Shown in pieces: positions 1 through 7,358 of a stretch of DNA of 64,000 nucleotides. Location of the stretch: NCBI RefSeq assembly GCF_001667505.1, contig NZ_LZHZ01000019.1:1-64000 (forward strand), given 5' to 3'. Position numbers and translations under genes: made by a program. This DNA comes from Mycobacterium sp. ACS1612. Lineage in GTDB: Bacteria > Actinomycetota > Actinomycetes > Mycobacteriales > Mycobacteriaceae. Position 1 is the first letter of the stretch, and each line of letters opens with the position of its first letter. The notes under the pieces are model-generated. The model saw only the letters and a list, made by a program, of their open reading frames with translations, had not been told where the DNA came from and did not search any database.

Positions 1-68
1 ACACTCGACGCCGTCACAGCGCACTCGGCGGCCTCCCACCGATCAGCCGACTGCTACCAACGTCGTGA
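1..68 (+). mobile_element. 3' tip of an IS481/IS3-type transposase (partial)
   Basis: The reading frame open at the left edge gives TRRRHSALGGLPPISRLLPTS followed by TGA at 66-68 (read here as the last 21 codons, RRRHSALGGLPPISRL being the informative core). An 'R-HSALGG-PPI-RL' ending is typical of the C-terminus of IS481-family DDE transposases. Only the tip is inside the window, so identity and intactness cannot be judged. Two other frames are also open to about base 72-90, which limits confidence. Neighbouring IS110 and integrase debris makes an IS fragment plausible. Confidence 0.4.
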
Positions 69-112
69 CTAGGTACAGCTGATATGTAGGTGGTGTTTGT
101 CAATAGGCAGGT

Positions 113-150
113 GAAAGCCGCCCCGGTTTGGTGCCGGGGCGGCTTTCGTT
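113..150. terminator. Strong GC-rich hairpin terminator
   Basis: The arms at 113-126 and 134-147 form a perfect 14-bp stem (GAAAGCCGCCCCGG) with a 7-nt loop, followed by GTTTGAT. A T-tract is weak, as is usual in mycobacteria. It lies just downstream of the putative transposase tip. It could stop transcription from either side because the stem ends in A/T pairs on both flanks. Hairpins of this GAAAGCC...GGCTTTC form are common at ends of phage operons (inference). Confidence 0.65.
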
Positions 151-387
151 TGATCGGGGGTGGTCGGTGTCGCGGCGGTCGTTGGTCAACGACGGTGGTG
201 TCAGACTGATATGCGCGGGTTGGGTACCGCAAGACGATGGTTCGGCGCGAACGGTGGCTGCTCTCTAGAGGCGGGCGTCACATCGACATTCGGTGAATGC
301 TGTTGTTGCCCATAGCTGTAACGCAGGTCCAGTTCGCCTACCTCGCCGTCAACCGGCTGACTCCGATCAAGTCATCGGGCAAGCCGG
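151..387. other. No gene seen; flank of the IS110 element
   Basis: These 237 bases between the terminator and the IS110 transposase stop codon contain only short overlapping open frames without recognisable motifs. The 3' non-coding end of the IS110 element must lie here, but IS110 elements lack terminal inverted repeats, so the boundary cannot be placed by eye. Confidence 0.5.
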
Positions 388-1470
388 TTAGTTCAAGGTG
401 GCCAACGACCAGCACCAGCCCGCCAGCTGCCGGGCGACCGCGACGTTGGCCACCACGTGGGGCTTGTTGCGTTCGTTGAATCGGCACCACTGCTGATGCA
501 GCCGCCGGTTTCCGGCATGTCCGCGGGCCTTGAGTGCCGGGTCGACGTTGGCCCAGCGGGCCCGCATCGTCGGGCCCGGGTTGCGGTACTCGGCCCGGTG
601 GTGCCAGGCCGCCTCGATCAACAGCCGCCGGACGTGGGCGTTGCCGGCTTTGGTGATCGAGCCCTGCACACGGCAGGCGCCTGAGGAGTACTCCGTGGGG
701 ACAAGGCCGACGTAGGCGCCGATCGAGGAGCCGGTGAACCGGGTCCAGTCACCGATCTCGACGCTTAACGCCAGCCCGGTCAGCGCCGAAATACCCCGTA
801 GACATCCCAACCGATTGACCGGGTCAGCCCACCGCGGTGAGGCCGCAACCGCCGCGATCTGCTCGTCGAGACGATCACGAGCAGCAGTGGCATGAAGCAC
901 CGCATCGAAGTGATGATCGAAAGCCGCCGCGGTGTGTGAGTCATCGAATCGTTGTCGACGTAACCAGGTTTCGTGCACCGCATTCCAGGCGTGCCCACCG
1001 GAGTACACCCGGCCCTGTCGTAGCAGCAATTTCGATAACCGGTGCCGGACTCGCATCAGATCGGCACGGGCGTCCTCGCGAGCGCGGACCAGATCGCGCA
1101 CCGCCTCTACGTCGGCCTCGGGCACGCTGACCGCGGTGACCTCACCCAACCGCAACAACCGAGTCAGGTGCGCGGCGTCACGGGCATCGGTCTTGACCCG
1201 ATCCCCGCTCGGGCGAATCAACTTCGACGGTGCAGCGACCACACAGTCGATCTGAGCTTCAGCCAGGGCGCGGGCCAAACCGAATCCCGTAGGCCCAGCC
1301 TCGTAGGCCACCCGTACAGGCCCGCGGCGCTGACGCAGCCAGCCCAGGATCTCGCCGTGATCAGGACACAACCGCGCCCGCTCGACTTGACCCGTTTCCT
1401 CATCGACAGCATGCGCAACCACCGAAAGCGCATGCACATCCAACCCGACACTCGTACCGTTGAAACTCAC
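388..1470 (-). CDS. IS110-family transposase (DEDD)
   Basis: The 360-residue protein has the N-terminal DEDD RuvC-like nuclease of IS110 transposases: D11 (VGLDVHA), E57 (AYEAGPTG), and D95/D98 (KTDARDAAHL). A C-terminal Transposase_20 domain follows, with the YSSG serine segment and ITKAGNAHVRR, where the second catalytic residue of this family lies. I chose the GTG start at 1470 because an AGGAGG ribosome-binding site sits six bases upstream; an open frame continues to a TTG at 1491 but would place that site inside the gene. Both domains are complete, so the enzyme looks intact. IS110 enzymes are RNA-guided recombinases that use a bridge RNA made from the element's own non-coding end. Confidence 0.92.
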   Translation of the reverse strand: MSFNGTSVGLDVHALSVVAHAVDEETGQVERARLCPDHGEILGWLRQRRGPVRVAYEAGPTGFGLARALAEAQIDCVVAAPSKLIRPSGDRVKTDARDAAHLTRLLRLGEVTAVSVPEADVEAVRDLVRAREDARADLMRVRHRLSKLLLRQGRVYSGGHAWNAVHETWLRRQRFDDSHTAAAFDHHFDAVLHATAARDRLDEQIAAVAASPRWADPVNRLGCLRGISALTGLALSVEIGDWTRFTGSSIGAYVGLVPTEYSSGACRVQGSITKAGNAHVRRLLIEAAWHHRAEYRNPGPTMRARWANVDPALKARGHAGNRRLHQQWCRFNERNKPHVVANVAVARQLAGWCWSLATLN

Positions 1471-1588
1471 CGGAGGCCTCCTGATCTGCAACTGTGGCTC
1501 TACCCCGGCGAGTTTTCACCCGCCCAAGGCAACCCACGTCCGATTGCAGCCCGAGGCCTTCGGCCTCGAGTCAGCCCCCATACCGTCT
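1471..1588 (-). ncRNA. Candidate IS110 bridge-RNA region
   Basis: In the IS110 group the bridge RNA is transcribed from the non-coding stretch upstream of the transposase. Here that stretch runs from the GTG start to the point where integrase coding sequence begins. It contains a perfect 7-bp hairpin at 1552-1568 (CGAGGCC-TTC-GGCCTCG) and GC-rich arms around it. Length of about 120 nt is short but of the right order. The folding into target- and donor-binding loops was not computed, so this is an inference from position and family. Confidence 0.35.
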
Positions 1589-1590
1589 AG

Positions 1591-2381
1591 TCGGTCGGCA
1601 AGATCGACCACCAGTCGATCCAGAAATGGGTCAACGAGATGGCCCGATCGGGCCTCAGCCCACGAGCACTGCGGTGGAACCAGTCGGTGTTGAAGATGTA
1701 CCTGGACCACGCCGCCGACGAAGGTCAGCTCCTCGGCCGAAATCCCGCCGCCCACACATAGTTTCCACCGCTGCGCTCGACCGCACACACCTACCTGAAC
1801 ACCGCGGAAGTCGCCTCGGTCACCCTCGTCTGTGGCTGCCAAGGCGATGTGGTCACCCTCCTCGCCCATACGGGCATGCGATTCGGCGAACTGACTGGCC
1901 TCGGTGTGGAGTACGTCGACCTCAAAGCGCGCCGGATCCGCGTGCGTAGGTCCATCACCCAAGTCGGCGGCAAGCTCGTCGAGGGCAACCCAAGTTGTCC
2001 GCAGGTCGGCGGGCGATCCCCATCCCCGAACGCGTCATTCCGATCCTCAAGACCCGGCTCGCCGGACGACGGCCGGGTAAACGGGCGATCACCACCCCGC
2101 TTGGTGCTCTGCTCGGGCTGGAGAACTGGAAACGCTCGGTCAAGTGGCGCCAAGCCATCGTCGAGATCGGCCGGCCGACATTGCGGGTGCACGACCTTCG
2201 ACACACTTCCGCATCCCTGGCGCGCCGCGCAGGTGCCGATCTGCGGCTGCTACAGAAGGCGATGGGCCACGCGTCGATCACCGTGACCATGCACATTTAC
2301 GCCGATCTCTACGACGACGAACTCGATGATGTCGCTTCAGCTTTGGACGCACTGGACGACCAGCACGCGGACGAGCTCTGA
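1591..2381 (+). pseudogene. Broken tyrosine-recombinase (phage-type) integrase
   Basis: Two frames together read as one integrase. The N-terminal core-binding part (KIDHQSIQKWVNEM...LSPRALRW...GRNPAAHT) stops at TAG 1759-1761. After that an R-containing segment (TLLAHTGMRFGELTGL) runs in another frame, and a further shift near 1990 leads into VHDLRHTSASLARR and QKAMGHASITVTMHIYADL. The catalytic R, HxxR, H and Y positions are thus still visible, but at least one stop and one to two frameshifts separate them. The 5' end is missing; an in-frame stop at 1588-1590 marks where IS110-side sequence begins, suggesting that the IS insertion or a linked deletion removed it. The gene points at the 3' end of the neighbouring tRNA-Val, the usual arrangement for a tRNA-integrated element. 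Confidence 0.85.
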
Positions 2382-2510
2382 AAAGTTCGGCCCTATAGAA
2401 CGCCTCAAGTGGCTTCGGAGAATGCGATTACGGCCTGAAAATAGGCCCTCCACCTGCGATTTTTTGTGGTGGTCCCGACTGGGATCGAACCAGTGACCTT
2501 CCGCGTGTGA
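2382..2510. other. Probable attachment-site region at the tRNA-Val 3' end
   Basis: Integrases of this class normally recombine at the 3' half of a tRNA gene. The integrase pseudogene ends at 2381 and the 3' end of tRNA-Val(CAC) is at 2467, so the attachment core should be within the tRNA 3' half (about 2467-2510). I found no second copy of that tRNA segment near the left edge, so the other junction is either outside the window or lost. Confidence 0.4.
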
Positions 2511-2541
2511 GGCGGACGCTCTCCCGCTGAGCTACGAGACC
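2467..2541 (-). tRNA. tRNA-Val(CAC)
   Basis: On the minus strand a full cloverleaf starts GGTCTCG (acceptor, paired with CGGGACC) and has the anticodon loop with CAC, a GGTTCGATCC T-arm, discriminator A and an encoded CCA (2467-2469). A-rich sequence (CAAAAA) follows. The 5' end is at 2541. It is intact despite the adjacent integrase debris, as expected if the inserting element restored the tRNA. Confidence 0.95.
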
Positions 2542-2652
2542 CGGATGCCCGACCGAACATGTCGAACGACGTCGAAGACTAGCACGCGGGCTCGTGCAAC
2601 CCGAATTCGTTTAGGACGCCTCGACGGGCATACACCGCGTTACGGTCGTGCC

Positions 2653-3112
2653 GTGGTCCTGCGTCTGGTCTGCACAGCTGCCGTCCTGGTGGTAACCGCA
2701 TGCGGTACCGGCGCCACGTCAACCGGGGCGACCAGCGCCGAGACCGGCCCGCCGCCGGCCGACCGCGAAGTCCACGAGCTCACCGGATTCGTCGCAAGGT
2801 CGGGCGACGTTAGCTGCATGCTCGACGCGGACTGGGCCCGCTGCGACATCACCGACCGCGACTGGTCGCCGCCGCCCGGCCCGCGGATTGCGAGTTCGAC
2901 TACGGCTAGGGCATCTCGCTGGCGCCGGGCGAGCAGGCGCAGTTCGTCTGCGCGGGCGACACCGCGTTCGGAGCGGACGAGGTCCTGCCGTACGGCAGTC
3001 GATCACCGCCGGGGTGCTGCGGTGCGAAAGCGCCGAGTCGGGGACCACATGTCGGGGTGTCCGGAGCGGCCACGGGTTCTCGATTTCTCGTGAGGCGTAC
3101 CGGCTGTTCTGA
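2653..3112 (+). pseudogene. Lipoprotein pseudogene, DUF6636-like
   Basis: A GTG start at 2653 gives a lipoprotein signal (VVLRLVCTAAVLVVTAC, lipobox VTAC). The first frame continues to MLDADWARCDITDRDWSPPP. A one-base loss near 2876 then moves the reading to ADCEFDYG, followed by a TAG at 2907-2909 where the family usually has Gln (YGQG). A second one-base loss near 2996 leads to SITAGVLRCESAESGTTCRG and FSISREAYRLF ending at TGA 3110-3112. The joined protein, with paired cysteines and a GFSISREAYRLF-type ending, resembles mycobacterial DUF6636 secreted proteins. Three separate lesions make function unlikely unless they are sequencing errors. Confidence 0.75.
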
Positions 3113-3196
3113 CCGCAGATGTTTACGGATTTGTGCGGCCACACTTTGGTGGACTATCGTCGTGCTTCGCGACGGGCGACGTGTCGTTCGTGGCGC

Positions 3197-3269
3197 GCGG
3201 ATGTAGCGCAGTTGGTAGCGCATCACCTTGCCAAGGTGAGGGTCGCGGGTTCGAATCCCGTCATCCGCT
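3197..3269 (+). tRNA. tRNA-Gly(GCC)
   Basis: The acceptor stem GCGGATG pairs with CATCCGC. The anticodon stem-loop TCACC-TTGCCAA-GGTGA carries GCC and the T-arm is GGTTCGAATCC. Discriminator U is at 3269; CCA is not encoded. It is the first of three tRNA genes on the plus strand. Confidence 0.96.
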
Positions 3270-3295
3270 CGAGGTGCAGTCGCATCAACCCCAGC

Positions 3296-3369
3296 GGTGG
3301 AGTGGCCGAGTGGTGAGGCAACGGCCTGCAAAGCCGTGCACACGGGTTCGATTCCCGTCTCCACCTCCA
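3296..3369 (+). tRNA. tRNA-Cys(GCA)
   Basis: The acceptor stem GGTGGAG pairs with CTCCACC; the anticodon loop CTGCAAA carries GCA. Discriminator U is followed by an encoded CCA (3367-3369). It starts 26 bases after the tRNA-Gly gene and is probably co-transcribed with it. Confidence 0.96.
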
Positions 3370-3379
3370 CGTTGGACCC

Positions 3380-3454
3380 GCGCGATTAGCTCAGCGGGAG
3401 AGCGCTTCCCTGACACGGAAGAGGTCACTGGTTCAATCCCAGTATCGCGCACCA
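3380..3454 (+). tRNA. tRNA-Val(GAC)
   Basis: The acceptor stem GCGCGAT pairs with ATCGCGC. The anticodon loop CTGACAC carries GAC, and CCA is encoded at 3452-3454. Its D- and T-arms resemble those of the minus-strand tRNA-Val(CAC) at 2467-2541, so the window carries two valine isoacceptors about 0.9 kb apart in opposite orientation. It ends the Gly-Cys-Val cluster. Confidence 0.96.
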
Positions 3455-4123
3455 CTATCGACCCACGTCAGACATAGTTTCTGACCCCAAATCCGGGGCG
3501 CATGGGCCAGATATGGACTGGCGGCTGCGGCGCTAGCAACCAACGCGATAGGCAGCTAGCCCAGTGACCCCACCACCAGACACAGCCCGCGGATCACCAC
3601 TCGCAGCCACGTTGCCGACTTCGGCAGTGTGGCTGTTCTGCTTTCACCACGCGGCTTTCATGTGGTCCAAATGACCACATGACGAGAACAAGCACGGTGC
3701 TTACGACCGTGCTTGCGAGGTGCGCTTGCCGGCCTCACGTGGGGGGACCCTCGACTGATCGCCGCCGCGGTGTCGCTCGATGCCTGCACTGCTACGGATC
3801 CGGTCCGATCGCTGCGCCGTCGTGCCGCCGTAAAGCGCGCCGGTCGCGGTCCCCGTGGCGTCGGCCCTCCGGCTTAAGCCCAGGCGCTCGACGTCGCCCC
3901 GACCGTGCTGGAAGTAATGTGATCGGCCCAGCGCCGCGACCATTGCCGCCGGGGTTGGCCGGCCTGGTTGGGGAGTACCTAGCTGCTGAGGCTGGCGCGC
4001 GCCGGTCGCCGGCGACGATCGCCCGCGCCGCGGACGCTTACCTCCTGCGTTCTGCATGACGACCCCCCGAAGGCATCCTGAGTTACAGGTTGTGGCCCGA
4101 CGCCAACGATTGTCGACGGTGCC
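3455..4123. other. 669-bp region without a recognisable gene
   Basis: The stretch between the tRNA cluster and the universal stress gene has several overlapping open frames. The longest plus-strand frame is 3679-4059, whose tail LVGEYLAAEAGARRSPATIARAA-like sequence hints at a recombinase or phage remnant, but no motif is convincing. The main structured features are the two inverted repeats at 3658-3715. I see no RNA gene or promoter that I can support. Confidence 0.5.
3658..3715. repeat. Two adjacent 10-bp inverted repeats
   Basis: The first, TCATGTGGTC-CAAAT-GACCACATGA, spans 3658-3682. Six bases later the second, with arms CAAGCACGGT and ACCGTGCTTG around a 7-nt loop, spans 3689-3715. Both have perfect arms. 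They could be operators for a dimeric regulator, a transcript hairpin pair, or part of a decayed mobile element; nothing nearby decides between these. Confidence 0.6.
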
Positions 4124-4636
4124 TCAGTCGGTGGTGTGGACGATCAGCACATCGACGGTCTTGCCTTTGGCCCTGGCCAAGACGTTGCCGGGCACCGAGC
4201 CAAGCCACTTCTCGCTGCGCGTGCCCAATCCCACGTTGCCAACCACCAACAGATCGGCCTTAACCTCGTCGGCGAGGCGGGACAAGGCCCGCGCTGCACC
4301 ACCGACATGAGGAAGCGGAATCGGTCGCATCTCGATGTTCTTCGCCCCAGCCGCCCTGGCCCGGTCGCGGGCCTCCAGCAGGGCCGCATAGATAGGTGCC
4401 ATCCCGTGCGTCTTGTAGTCGCCCTCGGCCGCGAGGACGACCTCGGAGCGACCATCAATCACACGGTCCGGACGGGCTGGTCTTCCCCAGCCTCCCTTGT
4501 CCACATTGGGCAAGGACGCCATCGCGATGATCAACGTCGCATTATTTTGCGCCGCGAACGCGGCTGCGCGATCCACCGCACGCAACGACGTGTCCGAGCC
4601 GTCGGTGCCAACTACCAGGGTCCGATATGCACTCAT
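4124..4636 (-). CDS. Universal stress protein (UspA family)
   Basis: The 170-residue single-domain UspA protein starts SAYRTLVVGTDGSDTSLRAVDRAA, the strand-helix containing the conserved Asp, and has the nucleotide-loop motif VVGNVGLGTRSEKWLGSVPGNV (GxxG-9x-GS form, an ATP-binding type). The ending DVLIVHT is typical. It resembles the mycobacterial Rv1636 branch, whose members bind cAMP in addition to ATP (family knowledge). An insertion after ASLPNVDKGGW makes it about 20 residues longer than that branch. It stands alone, facing the region without genes, with no visible DosR box upstream. It probably supports stress or dormancy physiology in the cytoplasm. Confidence 0.9.
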   Translation of the reverse strand: MSAYRTLVVGTDGSDTSLRAVDRAAAFAAQNNATLIIAMASLPNVDKGGWGRPARPDRVIDGRSEVVLAAEGDYKTHGMAPIYAALLEARDRARAAGAKNIEMRPIPLPHVGGAARALSRLADEVKADLLVVGNVGLGTRSEKWLGSVPGNVLARAKGKTVDVLIVHTTD

Positions 4637-5750
4637 TTCCTTGCATCCCCCTCCGCGGTCCTGTCAATTGAGCCGCTCTGCCGATAGCAAATAAGCACCC
4701 CCCAGTTCCATACCGCGTCCTGCGTTTCTCGAAACGCGGGTAGCGATTATGTCGGCCCTTGGGTAAGTGAAGTGGGCGGCCCGGGAGTGTGTGAACACCA
4801 TGCGAGCCTTCGACGTAAGCACGCGGCATCCCCCGACGGTTTCCCTCAGCGGTACCTAGGGTTCGCTTCCAGGAACTCGTCAATGTCCAAGATCGCTCGG
4901 CGAAGGGCCCGCATATCCTGCTCCGGGCAGTTTGAAAACAGGACAGACGGGCCGGGATGTGTCTCGCTGCTTGGGTTGTCTGTTCGGGGCTGGACGGTCG
5001 CGCCGTGAAAACGGCAGCGGTCACGTGGTGCAGACTCATCGCTGACACAAGCCGTCGTGATTTCGAGACGTACCCGTATGTCCCGCTGGGACAATGTGCA
5101 GGTGACAGCTTGTGCGCGTGTGGCAAGGTCGAACACAGCCATACGTCTGTCCCACCCGGAGTCCCGCTAGGACAAGCACTTTCCAGCAAACGCATCCACC
5201 ACCCGCCGGCAGCATCGTCGCCCGGGCGAGGCGCGCGCTGTTCACGCTTGTGGCTTGTCTCCCTCGAACGTTTCTCGTAGACCGTCTTCGGCTTGTTCTC
5301 ATCGCGCAGATGCATATGCCGGCAGCTACCCTGTACCCGCGCCCAGATCCTCGCTTCGACCAGATCGTTGGCCGCACGAGTCGCTTTCACGCCGCGCACT
5401 TCCCGCTCCGGGATGAACCAGGATTCCAAGTCGCCGAGCACGGATTCGGCGGCGAGGAAATCGCGGCCGCGGGTCTGGTCCTTCGCCCAGGAGAGCGCGC
5501 GCCAGTACAAGCCGAACGCGGCCATTCCGACGCTGTTGAGCAAAGGGTCTTTCCAGTCGTCGTCGCCGATCAGAATCCACAAAGACGGGTCGGAGCGCTC
5601 GTTCGTCGGACCGGCTCCCGCGGACACATCGGGGTAGATCAGCATCGTGTCGAGCGCGCGATCGAACCGGGCCCGCCGCGACCGCCGGCCCGGTCGACGG
5701 CGCCGCTGCGGCATACCCCAGAACGCCAGTTGCTCTGGCTCATCACGCAT
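4542..5750 (-). pseudogene. Phage-like hypothetical, intact only in its N-terminal part
   Basis: An open frame of 402 codons starts at ATG 5750. Residues 1 to about 180 look like a real protein: a basic N-terminus, then WILIGDDDWKDPL, VGMAAFGLYWRALSWAKDQ, ESWFIPERE and a charged tail KRSRETSHKREQRAPRPG. Mycobacteriophage and prophage replication/DNA-binding proteins often have this plan. The remainder has low-complexity unstructured composition, overlaps the first 95 bases of the stress gene in another frame and is probably read-through after a frameshift near 5200. Two palindromes lie within this tail. Function is unknown; I infer a decayed phage gene. Confidence 0.4.
4637..5178. other. Probably non-coding or decayed sequence with TGTCCC palindromes
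   Basis: No convincing protein is encoded here. A perfect 15-bp palindrome TGTCCCGCTGGGACA is at 5079-5093, a related AGTCCCGCTAGGACA at 5160-5174, and a half-site TGTCCCACCCGGA at 5148-5160. A short minus-strand frame ends with DMRALRRAILDIDEFLEANPRYR-like helix sequence near 4850-4920, which might be the tail of a lost gene. The hairpin-like GCGTTTCTCGAAACGC near 4730 lies upstream of the stress gene. Confidence 0.35.
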
Positions 5751-5945
5751 CCTGCGGGTGCGTCTCCACGTCGCGGGACGCGATGGCCGCGACGAGCAGT
5801 CCGCCGGCGAGTTCGATCGCGAACTCGGGCGTCACGCTGAACGGGTCGGCGCCGAATCCCACCGCCACCAAGACCGGCCCCGGCCGCGACGCGCCGCAAT
5901 GTGAATGGCCGACTGGTCGGGGGGCTTGCGGCCGTCCTCATCCTT
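5743..5945 (-). pseudogene. Small degraded phage-like gene upstream of the hypothetical
   Basis: On the minus strand one frame gives KDEDGRKPPDQSAIHIAAR, and after a shift another gives GPVLVAVGFGADPFSVTPEF then AIELAGGLLVAAIASRDVE ending at TGA 5743-5745. Together they read as one small alpha/beta protein. Its stop overlaps the ATG at 5750 of the following phage-like frame, as in a translationally coupled pair. The shift lies around 5870-5890. Function is unknown; the coupling suggests both belonged to one decayed phage operon. Confidence 0.35.
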
Positions 5946-6050
5946 CTACTGAAGGCCCGCGCGGTATTGCTGCGCGCAGCATTCGCCCTACGACTCAACT
6001 GATCCAGTTCATCCGATTGTTTGCTGTCACTTCGGGTAATTTCCACAGAC

Positions 6051-6431
6051 ATGCGGCTAGCGGGAGCCTTCTTCGCGAACAAGGCCGAGGTCGTCGATGA
6101 CATGCTCAACGTCGAGGGCGGCTTCTGGGCGAGCACCACCGTCCCCGCAGGCGCGACCAGTTTCCAGTCGAATTGTGTCGTGCTGTGCGACACCGGGCGC
6201 CGCGACATCGGCAGCCACTACACCCTGCACGTCGACGCGCTGGGCCCGACGGGTCAGCGTTGGGCACCGGCCTGGTCGACGAGTTTCCAATTGCCCAGCG
6301 CCATGAAATTCATGGTGCTCACCCAGTTCGCGCTTCCGATGGAGCCCGGCGGAGGCCGGCACATCTACAGCTTCCGACTCGACGGCACCCACGAGCGGTT
6401 CGACATTCCCCTCGACGTCGTCATCCGCTGA
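6051..6431 (+). CDS. DUF6941-like conserved protein
   Basis: The 126-residue protein starts MRLAGAFFANKAEVVDDMLNV, matching the 'AFLADxAQVVDGKLxVxGGGW' opening that I associate with DUF6941. It continues as a beta-rich domain (HYTLHVDALGP, FMVLTQFALPM, RHIYSFRLDG, RFDIPLDVVIR) with no signal peptide or membrane segment. The ATG at 6051 is preferred over one at 6021 because the conserved opening begins there. The family has no known function. It precedes a secreted-protein gene by 83 bases on the same strand. Confidence 0.65.
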   Translation: MRLAGAFFANKAEVVDDMLNVEGGFWASTTVPAGATSFQSNCVVLCDTGRRDIGSHYTLHVDALGPTGQRWAPAWSTSFQLPSAMKFMVLTQFALPMEPGGGRHIYSFRLDGTHERFDIPLDVVIR

Positions 6432-6514
6432 CCAGCCGGAAACTGTTCACTGGCCAGGGCGCAACCGCTAGGCTTCGCGGAGACCAACCGGTCAGGACGA
6501 CCAGAGGGTGGGAC

Positions 6515-6940
6515 ATGATTCGTGTACTTCTCGCCGCCGCGGCGATCGCCGGTGCCGCTGTCAGCGCAGCGCCGACCGCATTCGCCGACAACGGCGACAA
6601 CTTGTATTTCGACAAACCCACGCACTACGACACCGACGTGCCGGGAATGAACTACGACGCCCATCTCGCCGGGCCGTGCGACAACATGGAGTTGTTCACG
6701 TTCGGGCGCGGCCCCGGCGGCGAGGCCCTGCAATGCCGGTGGATCGAGAACCAATGGCCGCCCGTGACCACCGGGTTCTGGGTGACGACCTATGAGCTGT
6801 TCGGCGTGCAAGAGGTCGGCTCGCCGTGCCCGAAGCCACAAGCCGCGGCCCAGGCTCCCGACGGCCGTCCGTTGCTGTGCCTCGGCGGCCAAGGTTGGCA
6901 GCCCGGCTTCTTCACCCGCGAGGGTTTTTTCCCGCGGTAA
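6515..6940 (+). CDS. Small secreted protein of unknown function
   Basis: The 141-residue protein has a clear Sec signal peptide (MIRVLLAAAAIAGAAVSAAP, cleavage after TAFADN-type AxA near residue 25). The mature part has three or four cysteines in pairs (PCDNMELF, LQCRWIEN, SPCPKP, LLCLGG) and many aromatic residues (WPPVTTGFWVTTYELFG). A purine-rich AGAGGGTGGGAC ribosome-binding site precedes the ATG at 6515. No catalytic motif is visible. Disulfide-stabilised small exported proteins of this type are common in mycobacteria; the role is unknown. Confidence 0.75.
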   Translation: MIRVLLAAAAIAGAAVSAAPTAFADNGDNLYFDKPTHYDTDVPGMNYDAHLAGPCDNMELFTFGRGPGGEALQCRWIENQWPPVTTGFWVTTYELFGVQEVGSPCPKPQAAAQAPDGRPLLCLGGQGWQPGFFTREGFFPR

Positions 6941-6946
6941 CCCCCG

Positions 6947-7303
6947 TTATGCGCCGCGCAGCGTTCGACTCGGCGGAGTCCCGAACGCCTCGCGATAGGC
7001 GATGCTGAACCGGCCCGCGTGGCTGAACCGCCACCGCCCGGCGATGGCCATCACAGTGTCCACGGACGGATCGGCGGCCAGCAGATCCCGGTGCGCCCGG
7101 TCGAGGCGGACATTGCGCAGATACTCCAATGGCGTCGTGCCGAGATGACGGCGAAACGTGTATTGGACCGACCGCGGGGTGACGTTGATGGCGGCGGCGA
7201 TGTCGCTCAGACCGATGTCCCGGTGAGCGTTTTCGTGGATGAACGCGATTGCCCGGCGCAGCGTGCGGGGCTGCGCAACAGAGGGTTCGACATAATTCGG
7301 CAT
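6947..7303 (-). CDS. Short AraC-family DNA-binding protein
   Basis: The 118-residue protein is essentially only the two-HTH AraC DNA-binding domain: RAIAFIHENAHRDIGLSDIA, INVTPRSVQYTFRRHLGTTP, EYLRNVRLDRAHRDLLAADP and the second HTH AIAGRWRFSHAGRFSIAYRE. Normal AraC regulators are about 250-320 residues with an N-terminal sensing domain, which is absent. The ATG at 7303 (PNYVEPS) is preferred; the frame stays open upstream to 7363 into the clpC2 operator region. Divergent from clpC2, it is either a truncated regulator or a stand-alone DNA binder. Confidence 0.8.
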   Translation of the reverse strand: MPNYVEPSVAQPRTLRRAIAFIHENAHRDIGLSDIAAAINVTPRSVQYTFRRHLGTTPLEYLRNVRLDRAHRDLLAADPSVDTVMAIAGRWRFSHAGRFSIAYREAFGTPPSRTLRGA

Positions 7304-7358
7304 TAGCCGTGTGATACCCGGCGACCGCCATCCCAAACCGCCTGCGTCCCGCCGCCGC

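Noticed and set aside
3380-3454. tRNA-Val(GAC) as the second attachment-site copy for the integrase
   Set aside because: It is a complete tRNA with a different anticodon and acceptor stem; similarity to tRNA-Val(CAC) reflects shared valine-tRNA identity, not a duplicated att core.
3679-4059. 126-codon plus-strand frame as a real gene
   Set aside because: No domain, no ribosome-binding site, its ATG lies inside a palindrome, and an equally long frame exists on the other strand.
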